Of a stretch of 64,000 bases of DNA, positions 11,948-21,942 are shown one piece after another (positions within the stretch are counted from its first letter, which is position 1; the number at the start of each line of letters is the position of its first letter). Below the pieces are notes generated by a model. That model did no database searches, was not told where the DNA came from, and was given only the letters and a program-made list of their open reading frames with translations. This DNA is from Pseudorasbora parva (Eukaryota; Chordata; Actinopteri; Cypriniformes; Gobionidae). The stretch covers positions 31,058,670-31,122,669 of the forward strand of contig NC_090185.1 in the NCBI RefSeq assembly GCF_024679245.1. Direction: 5' to 3'. A program made the position numbers and the translations under genes.

Positions 11948-13390
11948 TTAACCCTTAGACCTCGGGTCTTTAGTGACCCGGACATGATTCACTGCCCTCC
12001 TCCTCATTAAATTTATAAAGTCAGACATCAACCTTCTTAACATTCCTCAATTCATTATAAAACAATATAACAAGAAGAAAAAAATATGAAAGAATGCCTG
12101 TTTTCCCATTTATTTTTTGTACAAAAAAATGGTCGCTAACGACCCGAGCTGTGTAAGAGTGTAAGTATATTTTTCTGATGCACAGTGATGAAGTGACGTT
12201 TCACTCATAGTCACCGCAGGCAGAAAACAAAAGAATAGGAAGAGTCATCAGTAAAACTTGAAATGGCTCAGTGATTTACTGCAAAGCAACTGAATTAGAG
12301 TCACTGTCACTTGATGGTGGATCTGGTGAAGCTGTCAGCTATACAAATATAGATTTTAGATAGTTTTGAGAATATGTTTGAGATGGTGAGTATGAGGCAG
12401 ATGCTGAATACTGTGAAATGAGCTCTGATGAGGACAGTGATGATGGGATAAAACATCTGCTCAAACTGAACCCTTCTGAGATTCAAAAGAGAACAAAATA
12501 TGCTTTATTTAATTCTTCTGTAATTATTACTCTAAGAGAGTTTTATCAGCCTGTATGCCAGCTGAACTCAGCCCCGCCCACAAAATTTTTAGGTCGGGCG
12601 GTTCGGTCTGGCCTCGATTCATAGAGGAGTGATTATGAACAGAAACTGTTCAGACCAATGAAATCATCAGGGCGGGCTTTAGACGATGACAGACAGATGA
12701 TAAACAGTAACGTAATCATCACGTCATCAAAGGCGCTTGGATTATATTTGTTCAAATCCTAAACGGAGAGCTTGTTTGTATGCATTCACCTTCACTATTT
12801 CTCTCAGAAATGATGATCATGTTGCGTAAGTAATCTGTGTATCATTATATTATTTTATTTTTTTACAACACAAAGATTGTTTATTCCAGCGCGCGTACAG
12901 ACAGGGTTGCCAAGTTTTTACAACAAAACACGCCAACTACTAGCCCTAAACAATAGCTTCTCGGGGGGTTCTCCGAAAAAAATGGCGTTTGGGAGGTAAA
13001 ATGTGTGTTATTTTGTCAAGGTTGCATGCTAAAATTCGCACTCATGCGTCTCTATATCACATAATAGTCGCTTCAACCCGCGGACATGGAAAACAACCGC
13101 AGAAAAAAAAACGCGGACTTGGCAACACAGTGCAGTTGAGCTCTGTTGACATTTGACAACTAAAGTAATGCGTCGCTCCGTTGCTCTGATTGGTTGTTGG
13201 TCTATCCAAATGATTTCTTTCCTGGTTCGGTTGAAACACGCCCCATAATCACAGCCCAATGGAGCAGTTTCAGACTCATATTCTGACTAGAATTGAGTAT
13301 GACCACGTCAGGCTAGAGTTTTATATTATCGCGACAGGTAGAGATCCATCCGTATTCGATAAAGATCCGGGTCGCTAAAGACCCGAATAT
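11948..13390 (+). mobile_element. piggyBac-like transposon remnant with nested repeat
   Basis: The left end reads TTAA then CCCTTAGACCTCGGGTC; TTAA is the piggyBac target. The word GGTCGCTAAAGACCCG or its complement recurs at about 11972, 12131 and 13367, resembling subterminal repeats. An acidic frame at 12418-12540 (SSDEDSDDG...) resembles the acidic leader of piggyBac transposases but breaks off where a second repeat (about 12560-13330) begins. That repeat shares CGTTGCTCTGATTGGTTG-type words with 26640-27130. No catalytic region survives and the right TTAA was not found, so the assignment is tentative. Confidence 0.5.
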
Positions 13391-13604
13391 GCATTAATGA
13401 TTGACGAAACTTTCATTCAAATAAGGGAATTTCTGCAGATCTGCAATGAAGGCACCGAGCTATGTTTCCCTCCAAAGTTACGAATTTAACTTATGTGCAA
13501 CATTGAAATATCACATAAAGCATTTGTCGATAAAGCACCGTTTCCATCTCATATGTTCATGAGAACAAAACTTCCTGAGAAGTTGGTGCAAAAACGTTTT
13601 ACTT

Positions 13605-13735
13605 GTTTTTGTGGCAATGCCATATAAGAACCAAGTTTGGTTCCCCAAAGAACCATTAAATAATTTAATCTATCCTTTTCCACTATAAAGAACCTTTTAT
13701 GCAGTGGAAAGGTCCATGGAACAACAGACGGCAAA
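13605..13735 (-). repeat. AAGGTTCTT-type miniature element, copy 1
   Basis: Read on the minus strand it shares AAAAGGTTCTTTATA, AATGGTTCTTTGGGGAACC and GGCATTGCC with 14089-14252 in the same order. It is a degenerate member of a dispersed miniature family. Confidence 0.65.
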
Positions 13736-13952
13736 TGTTCTATCCAATGTTTTTATGCAATATCCCAAAATTTGCATAAAAGTCGGTAAAAGGAAACAGT
13801 GGCTCGATTTGCACTTCCTGTTGGCCGAATTGAGAGGGAAATGAGTAAAATGAGAGAGAAAACCAAGCAAAACAGTTATTTCCATAGAAATGGGCAAATT
13901 ACATTGAGTTTTACTAAGCTGCAGGCCAAGTCAGCAGAGAATGAGGAGATTT

Positions 13953-13973
13953 CCCCCCCCCCCCCCCCCCCCC
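13953..13973. repeat. Poly-C run
   Basis: 21 consecutive C. Confidence 0.97.
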
Positions 13974-14088
13974 AAATGTACAGCATATAATGTATTATTA
14001 ATTTGACTTGCTGATGATCAAGATGTTTTCTGTGAGCCATGTTACACTGGACATCATATAACATCACTAACAGTCATTTGTTACAGTC

Positions 14089-14252
14089 TTAAAAATAAAG
14101 GTTCTTTATCTGTCGTTCCATGGAAACTTTCCATTGCACAAAAGGTTCTTAATGGTAAAAAAAAAAGATTCTTTAGATTATTAAGTTCTTTAATGGTTCT
14201 TTGGGGAACCAAAAATGTTTCTTCAATGGCATTGCTGCTAAAAACCCTTAAG
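14089..14252 (+). repeat. AAGGTTCTT-type miniature element, copy 2
   Basis: Contains AAAGGTTCTTTATC, CAAAAGGTTCTTAATGG, AATGGTTCTTTGGGGAACC and ATGGCATTGCTG, matching the reverse complement of 13605-13735. The two copies are inverted about 350 bp apart. Confidence 0.7.
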
Positions 14253-14713
14253 TGTAAATGATGGCAGACTCATTTTAAATGCCTATTCCTTTAAATGCCA
14301 CCTTGGAAGATGGACAGCTCACACTGATTCCCTGAAGCATCTCAGATGTGTGTGAGTGTGTGTTGACAGTATCATGGCACAGCATGTGGTGGGAGATGAG
14401 CTCGATGAGTCTGTATCCTGTTGGACTGTAGTGATTCAACACTGAGTTCCACATCAAACATTTTCTGATCCTTCATGTATCTATCATTCATTCATCGTCA
14501 TAATAGCCAAAACCGACTGGCTATAATAAAACATTAAAAAGTATTTGTGATTACAAAAATGGATCTTACATCCAATCCCTGCTACTTTCTGTACAGTTCA
14601 TTCAAGGCATATATTTTATCAGTTTATGTGTTTTTTGGGAATCAGACCCATGACCTTTCTATTGGTAGCCGCATCTGCTAGCAGTTGAGCTACAAGAAGG
14701 TTTGAAATCATGC
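14253..14713. other. Intergenic, nothing recognised
   Basis: No feature supported between the miniature element and the Tc1-like transposon. Confidence 0.4.
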
Positions 14714-14910
14714 TACAAACCCGATTCCAAAAAAGTTGGGACACTGTACAAATTGTGAATAAAAACAGAATGCAATTATGTGGAAGTTTCAAATTTCAAT
14801 ATTTTATTCAGAATACAACATAGATGACAAATAAAATGTTTAAACGAACAAAAAACGATAATTTTAGGGGAAAAATAAGTTGATTTTAAATTTCATGGCA
14901 TCAACATATC

Positions 14911-15910
14911 TCAAAAAAGTTGGGACAATGCCATGTTTACCACTGTGTGGCATCCTCTCTTCTTTTTATAAAGTCTGCAAACGTCTGGGGACTGAGGAGA
15001 CAAGTTTCTCAAGTTTAGGAATAGGAATGTTGTCCCATTCTTGTCTAATACAGGCTTCTAGTTGCTCAACTTTTTAAATTCTTCTTTGTCGCATCTTCCT
15101 CTTTATGATGCGCCAAATGTTTTCTACGGGTGAGAGATCTGGACTGCAGGCTGGCCATTTCAGTACTAGGTACTTCCACCCAGCCATGATGTTGTAATTG
15201 ATGCAGCATGTGATCTGGTATTGTCATGTTGGAAAATGCAAGGTCTTCCCTAAAAGAGACGACGTCTGGATGGGAGCATATGTTGTTCTAGAACTTGGAT
15301 AGCACTGATAGTGCCTTTCCAGATGTGTAAGCTGCCCATGCCACACACACTCATGCAACCCCATACCATCAGAGATGCAGGCTTCTGAACTGAGCTTTAA
15401 TAACAACTTGGGTTGTCCTTGTCCTCTTTAGTCTGGAGGACATGGCATCCCAATTTTCAAACTTCAAATTTTGATTAGTCTGTCAACAGAACAGTTTTCC
15501 ACTTTGCCACAGTCCATTTAAAATGAGTATTGGCCCATAGAAAACGCCTGCGCTTCTGGATCATGTTTAGATATGGCTTCTTGCGGCAACGGCGAATGGC
15601 ACGGTGGATTGTGTTTACCGACAATGTTTTCTGGAAGTATTCCTGAGCCCATGTTGTGATTTCCATTACAGTAGCATTCCTGTATGTGGTGCAGTGCCGT
15701 CTAAGGGCCCGAAGATCACGGGCATCCAGTCTGGTTTTCCGGCCTTGACCGTTACGCACAGAGATTGTTCCAGATTCTCTGAATCTTTGGATGATACTGT
15801 AGATGATGATAACTGCAAACTCTTAGCATTTTTCCTCTGACAAACTCCTTTCTGATATTGCTTCACTATTTTTCGCCGCAGCATTGGGGAATTGGTGATC
15901 CTCTGCCCAT
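14911..15910 (-). pseudogene. Tc1-like transposase pseudogene
   Basis: The start is the ATG whose codon lies at 15910-15908 (MGRGSPI...). The stop is the TGA at 14913-14911, in an AGTTGGGA repeat. The N-terminal third keeps the paired helix-turn-helix DNA-binding region (RRKIVKQYQKG, later LSVNTIHRAIRRC). The catalytic Asp-Asp-Glu is still readable across frames: Asp in KTVLLTD (about 15476), Asp in FQHDN (about 15230) and Glu in SPDLSPVEN (about 15115). The first Asp is followed directly by a stop where the family has Glu. Frameshifts occur near residue 9 and in several later places. It would have cut and pasted the element at TA sites, but is now inactive. Confidence 0.88.
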
Positions 15911-15963
15911 CTTGACTTCTGAGAGACACTGCCACTCTGAGAGGCTCTTTTTATACCCAATCC

Positions 15964-16353
15964 CACTGCAAAAAAATGCTTTTCTTACTTCGTATTTTTG
16001 TCTTGTTTCTAGTCAAAATATCTAAAAATTCTTAAATTAAGAAGCATTTATTAGACAAGCAAAAGTTATTGTCTGGTTTTGGGAGAAAATAACTCAAAAG
16101 TAAGAGTTTTTGCTTAAAATAATCAAAATAATCTGCCAATGGGGTGAGAAAAATAATCTTGTTTTCTGTTTTAATTAAGATTATTTTTCTTAACCCATTG
16201 GCAGATTATTTATCTTATTTTAAGCAAAAACTCTGAGGGTAATTTTCTCCCAAAACCAGACAATAACTTTTGCTTGTCTAGTAAATACCTATTTAGTTAT
16301 TTGGACTGGAAACAAGACAAAAATACTAAGTAAGAAAAGTATCTTTTGCAGTG
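15964..16353. mobile_element. CACTGCAAAAAA-type miniature element nested in Tc1-like element
   Basis: 390 bp with inverted ends CACTGCAAAAAAATGCTTTT and ...AAAAGTATCTTTTGCAGTG. The two halves are near mirror images (CTTACTTCGTATTTTTGTC against GACAAAAATACTAAGTAAG; AATCTGCCAATGGGGTG against ACCCATTGGCAGATT), so the strand can fold back. The same family occurs in all three array units downstream of the B30.2 exons. No coding capacity. No clear target duplication, so superfamily is undecided. Confidence 0.88.
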
Positions 16354-16657
16354 CATGATGCCAATTGCCCTAATAAGTTGCAAATTGGTCCTCCATCTGT
16401 TCCTTATATGTACATTTAACTTTTCCAGCCTCTTAATCGCTAACAGTACCAACTTTTTTGGAATGTGTAACTCTTGTGAAATACAAAATGAGCCAATATT
16501 TGGCATGCCATTTCAAAATGTCTCACTTTCAACATTTGATATGTTATCTATGTTCTATTGTAAAATAAAATATAAGTTTATGAGGTTTGTAAATTAATGC
16601 ATTCCTTTTTATTCACAATTTGTACAGTGTGCCAACCTTTTTAGAATCGGGTTTGTA

Positions 16658-17740
16658 AATTGGTAATGGAGTGTATTTACACTTAATAGCCCGCTTTGTT
16701 GACAGATGCTATCTCCACCCACTGATGTCCTGTCCCAAAGAAAGGCGGCATCCATTTAATAATTTAAATACATATACTAATTTACTCTCTGTGCTATTAT
16801 TGCATACTGTTTAATGTACAACAACAGCAAGGTGCAAATACTATCTGCCACTATTTATGAGTATAAATAGCATCTAACTATTTAAACTTAAAGGTGACCT
16901 GCCACACAAAACCGTTTTTACTCGTATTTTTTATGTGTTAGGTCCATATTTGTTTATGTTATGTAATTTACGAAAGTTGGTCAGTCTGTTGCCTTAGCTC
17001 ATTACTATTCATGAGCTCACCCAGTTGAGACCATGCCCACAGAATTCGTGTTAGCTCTGTGACAGTTTTCACAGCACATGGGGACCAACACAATATTATG
17101 TATTCATGATATAATTTTTCATAATGTTAAGCCTGATCATGTATATATGTTTTACATTTTTTAGTTAAAATGTATTTTCATGGGGGATTTAAAAATGGCT
17201 ATGTCGTGTAACTATTAGGAGATTATATTAAAGGACAAAAATATTAATTAACAGGCAAAAATGCTAGCAATAAATGTTAATATTTAAAAAAACAAAAAGT
17301 ACAAAACCACAGTCAGTTTGGACTTACAACAGGAAACCATTTTGCTGTCATGTAACACTGACGTCCGAGTGTCAAGGTCACAGTTACAGTCACTAAATTA
17401 CAGTTTTTGTTTAAAACCAGCAACATTGGCATCAACGTTTTTCAAAAACAAACATGAAGGTTTTGAGTTTGAATAGCAAAAGATTTCCCATTTTGACTTT
17501 CTATTTTGTCCTCTAAAGGATGGGGTCTGTACTGTCACTGGATCCTAGAGAGGGTTATTTTTCACAAACACGGCACGTCGTTTTCACCAAACGCAGTCAG
17601 GCTCATCACAGATAAGTACGGTGGACAGGAAATGTATCTGTGAGGTTTTTTTGCATTCAACGCACGAACCAGCCTCACACATAAATGGAGGTGCTATATT
17701 TGACGTCACAAACAGTGACAGCAGTCAGCACATTCATGTT

Positions 17741-17742
<2 letters not shown>
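16658..17742. other. Intergenic, possible dispersed-repeat fragment
   Basis: The segment about 16890-17050 reads like a degenerate fish dispersed repeat (ATTACTATTCATGAGCTCACCC). The rest shows no recognisable feature. Confidence 0.35.

Positions 17743-17772
<30 letters not shown>
17743..17772. repeat. Poly-A run
   Basis: 30 consecutive A. It is not preceded by a recognised retroposon body. Confidence 0.97.
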
Positions 17773-17778
<6 letters not shown>

Positions 17779-18402
17779 CACACAGAAAAACACCTCGTTC
17801 GCTTCTCTTGCTGTTTTTCCAGTTCATCAGGGACATCTTGCTAATGTGTGAAGAAACAGTGTGTCTGAAAACTACACCCAGTCTCGGGACTCTCGGCACA
17901 CCGTTCTTAGACTGAAAGCAGAGGAACACCTTTAGCGTTGTGTGAATGGGTTTGTTTGGATCCGTAGAATGGGATTTGTCATTGTCACCCATCTGTCCCA
18001 TTACGTAGCAAACAGGAAGTGACCCGTTTGCTTCATCATTAGTCACAAACACACTCACAATTTGCCATTACTCACCTCTGAGGCCTTCAGTGTTAAGTCT
18101 GATACAGCAGCACAGATTGTACAGTATTTACACTTTCTGGCACTAAAAACCATTTGTGCTTCAAAATAATAATACAAATATTTTTTTTTAGACCTTATGA
18201 AAGTGTTAGGGCTTTTAGACCATGTCTGTTAGCTTCGAGGCTATAACAAATATGTGACTCTCACAAAATCCATATTTTTCTTATATATAAAAGCAAAATA
18301 TAGATTTTGTGAGATGTTTGGCATCGTAAGATTCACTTTGTGAATTTCATCTCACAAAGTGATTTATTTGATAATGTTTGTGAATAGATTTTTCAGACAC
18401 AA
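17773..18402. other. Intergenic, unassigned
   Basis: A 127-codon minus-strand frame (17675-18058) spans the poly-A run as poly-Phe and has no recognisable domain. I do not call it a gene. Confidence 0.35.
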
Positions 18403-18540
18403 TAATAATACTATGTTAAATTTATATAGCGCTTTTCTGTGTACTCAAAGCGCTTTTAGAAGGGAAATTTCCTCAACCACCACCAATGTGCAGCACCACC
18501 TGGATGATGCGACGGCAGCCATATTGCACCAGAATGCTCA

Positions 18541-18609
<69 letters not shown>

Positions 18610-19012
18610 CTGATTGGTGGAGAGGAAACAGAGTGATGAAACCAATCATTATATGGGGATTATTAGGAGACCATGATGGACAGAGGCCAGTGGGCAAATT
18701 TCGCCAGGATGCGGGGGTTACACCCTACTCTTTATCAAAGGACATCCTGGGATTTTTAACAACCACAGAGTCTGGACCTCGGTTTAACGTCTGAAGGACG
18801 GTGCTCATTGACAGTATAGTGTCCCCATCACTATATTGGGGCATTAGGACCCACACAGACCACAGGGTGAGCGCCCCCTGCTGGCCTCACTATCACCTTT
18901 ACCAGCAGCTCCTAGTTTTCCCAGTTGGTCTCCCATTCAGGTACTGGCCAGGCTCAGCCCTGCTTAGCTTCAGTGGGAAACCAGTCTTGGGCTACAGGGT
19001 GATATGGCTGAC
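18403..19012 (-). mobile_element. 5S-rRNA-derived SINE (SINE3-like)
   Basis: On the minus strand, from about 19012 the head reads CAGCCATATCACCCTG, then GAAGCTAAGCAGGGCTGAG, then CCAGTACCTGAATGGGAGAC. These line up with the start and with the box A, intermediate and box C promoter parts of 5S rRNA, which recruit TFIIIA and RNA polymerase III. The body follows and ends near 18403 in GCGCTATATAAATTT and an AT-rich tail of ATTATTATT type, like the 3' ends of LINE-mobilised SINEs. An (AC)n tract (18542-18605) sits inside. 5S-derived SINEs are known from zebrafish and other fishes. This copy carries substitutions in the promoter boxes. Confidence 0.78.
18542..18605. repeat. (AC)n microsatellite inside the SINE
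   Basis: 32 AC units grown within the SINE body. Confidence 0.97.
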
Positions 19013-19108
19013 AATATGGCTGAATCAAGTTGACAGTTGCTCGGCGGCTACTATGAAACACTTGTTCACACTGCAATGAGCTAGACCGATATAGGTTAAA
19101 AAATATAC

Positions 19109-19138
<30 letters not shown>
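19109..19138. repeat. T-run joined to G-run
   Basis: 10 T followed by 20 G. Confidence 0.97.
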
Positions 19139-19139
<1 letters not shown>

Positions 19140-19218
19140 CACATTCTGTAATGTTATTAATGTCCTAACTGTCCCTTTTGATCAATCTAATGTGCCCTTG
19201 CTGAATAAAAAAAAAAAC

Positions 19219-19288
<70 letters not shown>

Positions 19289-19341
19289 GTATACGTAAAT
19301 GTAAATGTATATATATGCGTTATATATATATAAATATATAT
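19219..19341. repeat. (AT)n tract, left flank of Gmr1-like copy 2
   Basis: Perfect AT from 19219 to 19287, then degenerate AT-rich sequence to the element end. Together with 23183-23261 it shows that the element inserted into an AT microsatellite. Confidence 0.9.
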
Positions 19342-19755
19342 TGTCACGGGGTGAAGAACCACTCGACAAGGCAGGCTTCGTGAAAAGTGGCCCCGGAGGG
19401 TAGATTTATTTACAGTGAAATCAAACTGGTGAAGGAAGGGAAGCCGGTGCGTGATGGCTGGTGCTTTAAGTGCTCTTCAGTGCTCAATCCAACCAAAAGT
19501 GGGTGACCCAGACGTGCTCCAAAGGGGTGGGCTGTCGGTCACTCGCTGCTTTCTGGGGAGAACAGAGAAACAAAGGTTAGACCAGCGTTTTGTCGGCTCA
19601 AGACCTCAGTCTTTCCAATCTGCTCAGTCTGTGCTGCTTATGTGGCTGTGGGCTGATTGGGAGCAGCTGTAACCGATCAGCCGGCGATGAGGAGGTGCAG
19701 GTGTTTTGTGTTGGTTACCAGGGCGACGCTGATTCTTCCGAGGATGCTCGTCACA
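19342..19755 (-). repeat. 3' LTR of Gmr1-like copy 2
   Basis: 414 bp. On the + strand it begins TGTCACGGGGTGA and ends GATGCTCGTCACA. Positions 19661-19755 match the 5' LTR remnant 23088-23182 with about two differences over 95 bp. It is bounded on the inside by the polypurine tract. Confidence 0.92.
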
Positions 19756-21051
19756 TTCCCCCCCCCCCCCCCTAAGCGTCGCTCTGGTCCTGTGAACAAA
19801 CGGAGACAGCAGGGGTGATGTAAGGGGAGGGTGGGGAATGACCCCTGACAGACCTGCATACGCTGTCCAGATCCGTGAGAGGCCATCGGCGTTCGAGTTG
19901 GCAGCCCCGGCCCGATGTTGTACCTCAAAGTGGAAGTCCTGGAGCGCTAGGAACCAGCGGGTCACCCTGGCGTTGGTGTCTTTGGCGCGGGCCATCCACT
20001 GTAGGGGCGCGTGGTCTGTGACCAGGGTAAACTTCCGGCCTAGGAGGTAGTACCGGAGCTCCAGGACTGCCCATTTGATGGCCAGGGCTTCCTTCTCCGC
20101 GGTGGCGTACTTCCTCTCGGCCGGGGACAGCTTCCTGCTGATGTAAATGAGCGGATGCTCCTCACTTTCCTGGATTTGGGACAGGACGGCTCCCACTCCT
20201 GTGTCGGAGGCATCCGTCTGCAGCAGGAAGGGGCAGCTGAAGTCTGGAGCACGGAGTACAGGCGAGGACGTCAGCGCTGCTTTGACTTGGGCAAAGGCCT
20301 CCTCAAGCGATGGGGTCCAGCATACTTTCTCCGGCTGCCCCTTCCTGGTCAGGTCTGTCAGGGGGGCGGCTAAAGAGGAGAAGTTGGGGATAAAACATCG
20401 GTAATACCCCGCCAACCCCAAGAAGGCTCGTACCTGGGTCTTCGTCCGGGGTCTCGGGGCAGAGTGGATGGCCTCTACTTTCTTTTCCTGCGGCCGTATG
20501 AGGCCTCGGACGACTTGGAAGCCCAGGTACTTGGCCTCGGAGAGGGCTAGGTGGCATTTGCGGGGGTTGGCGGTGAGTCCAGCCCGCCGGAGCTCCGAGA
20601 GCACCCTCCGCAGATGATCCAGATGTTCCTCCCATGCCTCGGAGTGGATCACCAAGTCATCTAGGTAGGCGGCTGCGTACGCCTGGTGGGGCCGCAGGAT
20701 GATGTCCATCATCCTCTGGAATGTTGCGGGGGCCCTGTGCAGGCCAAAGGGAAGGGTCCGGTACTGCCAGTGGCCACTGGGGGTTGAGAAAGCAGTCTTC
20801 GGCTTAGCCGTTTCAGAGAGTGGTACCTGCCAATAGCCCTTGGTGAGGTCTAGGGTGCTGATGTACCGGGCCCTTCCGAGGCGGTCCAGCAGCTCGTCGA
20901 CCCGAGGCATGGGGTACCCGTCGAATTCGGAGACTTCGTTCAGGCGGCGGAAGTCATTACAAAAGCGGAGTGTGCCATCCGGCTTTGGGACCATCACAAT
21001 GGTGCTGGACCACGGACTTCGGGATGGTTCAATTACCCCCAACTTTAGCAT
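19624..21051 (-). CDS. Reverse transcriptase - RNase H segment, Gmr1-like copy 2
   Basis: 475 open codons. The RT palm shows Asp68 in STLDLTKGYWQ and the YLDD catalytic motif at residues 129-132, with the usual LPFGLHRAPATFQ between them. The connection domain follows (FLGLAGYYRCFIPNF). RNase H then starts at TDASDTGVGAVL (Asp280), with Glu321 in AEKEALAI, Asp346 in VTDHAPLQW and Asp389 in NADGLSR. All key acidic residues are present. The frame has no true start: it is the downstream part of a pol polyprotein, separated from integrase by a frameshift near 21125, where the DNA has an eight-G run. It reads through the polypurine tract and stops inside the LTR. It would copy element RNA into DNA in the cytoplasmic particle. 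Confidence 0.93.
   Translation of the reverse strand: MLKLGVIEPSRSPWSSTIVMVPKPDGTLRFCNDFRRLNEVSEFDGYPMPRVDELLDRLGRARYISTLDLTKGYWQVPLSETAKPKTAFSTPSGHWQYRTLPFGLHRAPATFQRMMDIILRPHQAYAAAYLDDLVIHSEAWEEHLDHLRRVLSELRRAGLTANPRKCHLALSEAKYLGFQVVRGLIRPQEKKVEAIHSAPRPRTKTQVRAFLGLAGYYRCFIPNFSSLAAPLTDLTRKGQPEKVCWTPSLEEAFAQVKAALTSSPVLRAPDFSCPFLLQTDASDTGVGAVLSQIQESEEHPLIYISRKLSPAERKYATAEKEALAIKWAVLELRYYLLGRKFTLVTDHAPLQWMARAKDTNARVTRWFLALQDFHFEVQHRAGAANSNADGLSRIWTAYAGLSGVIPHPPLTSPLLSPFVHRTRATLRGGGGECDEHPRKNQRRPGNQHKTPAPPHRRLIGYSCSQSAHSHISSTD
19756..19772 (-). promoter_or_regulatory. Polypurine tract
   Basis: On the minus strand a run of about 15 G followed by AA directly abuts the 3' LTR. In LTR retrotransposons such a purine run resists RNase H and primes plus-strand DNA synthesis. 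A pure G run is unusual but the position is exact. Confidence 0.8.
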
Positions 21052-21143
21052 TTGTTGGATCTCATCCTCAATAGCCTGCCGACGAGCTTCCGGGACGCGG
21101 TAGGGCTGTTGCCTGACGATGACTCCTGGGGGGGGTCTTGATG

Positions 21144-21926
21144 TTATGCTGGATCACGTTGGTCTGCCCGGGTTGGGAAGAGAACACATCCTGGAACTGA
21201 CTGACCAGGTGCTGCAGCTCCGTCTTCTGGGCAGCCGAAAGGTGAGGGTTGACGTCCACAACCACGGGATCGGTGAGACTCAAAGCCGCCAGCTGGTCCC
21301 GGGTCCCCGACCCACTTCTTCAGGAGGTTGATATGATAGAGTTGCTCTGTCTGCCGTCGTCCAGGTTGTCTCAGCCGGTATGTTACTGGTCCCATTCTTT
21401 CCAGTACTGTATATGGTCCTTTCCATGAGGCCAGGAACTTGCAGGCAGAGCTGGGGACCAGTACCATGACGCGGTCTCCGGGCTGGAATTCCCGTGGTTG
21501 GGCTGCCCGGTCGTAGTGGCGTTGCTGCGCTTGTTGGGCCTTGCTGAGGTGTTCCCGGACCAATGGCATCACTCGATCGATCCGTTCTCTCATCTGTCGA
21601 ACGTGTTCGATGATGGTGCGATGAGGGGCAGGCTGCTGCTCCCACGCCTCCCTGGCGACGTCCAGGAGCCCACGTGGTTGACGGCCGAACAGGAGCTCAA
21701 AGGGGGTGAAGCCAGTGGAGGCCTGGGGAACTTCGCGGATCCCAAAGAGCACGTAGGGAATCATGAGGTCCCAATCCCGCTTATCCTCCGCCGCCACGCG
21801 TCTAAGCATCTGCTTTAGGGTCTGATTGAATCTCTCTACGAGTCCGTCCGTCTGAGGGTGGTAGACCGTGGTCCTCAACTGCTTCACTCGCAGCAGCCTG
21901 CAAAGATCCGCCATTAGCCGGGACAT
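21144..21926 (-). pseudogene. Integrase C-terminal half, Gmr1-like copy 2
   Basis: 260 codons from the first Met. The same frame extends a little upstream and includes the second catalytic Asp (LTDQGTP). The third catalytic residue is Glu31 in HPQTDGLVERFNQTLK. The GPYTV module about 150 residues further is the GPY/F-like C-terminal region. After LLKKWVGDPG the frame shifts. The continuation toward RT (PHLSAAQKTELQHLVSQF) is in another frame at 21283-21130. The first catalytic Asp is absent because of the deletion at about 22010. Confidence 0.87.
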
Positions 21927-21942
21927 GAACGGGGTCCCCTGG

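Larger units (their letters stand above)
14716..16655 (-). mobile_element. Tc1-like DNA transposon with nested miniature element
   Basis: The ends are inverted repeats: left CAAACCCGATTCCAAAAAAG, right its near complement ending GAATCGGGTTTG. TA dinucleotides flank both sides (14714-14715 and 16656-16657), the expected Tc1/mariner target duplication. The TIR word AAAAAGTTGGGACA recurs internally near 14914, and ACAATTTGTACAGTGT lies near the right end. A broken transposase gene lies inside on the minus strand. A 390-bp miniature element (15964-16353) is inserted between the transposase start and the right TIR. Without that insert the element would be about 1.55 kb, a normal size for this group. 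Confidence 0.92.

Noticed and set aside
17675..18058. 127-codon minus-strand frame
   Set aside because: It runs through a poly-A tract as poly-Phe and has no recognisable domain.
18880..19012. A functional 5S rRNA gene
   Set aside because: Only part of the 5S sequence is present, with many substitutions, and it continues into a SINE body and AT-rich tail.
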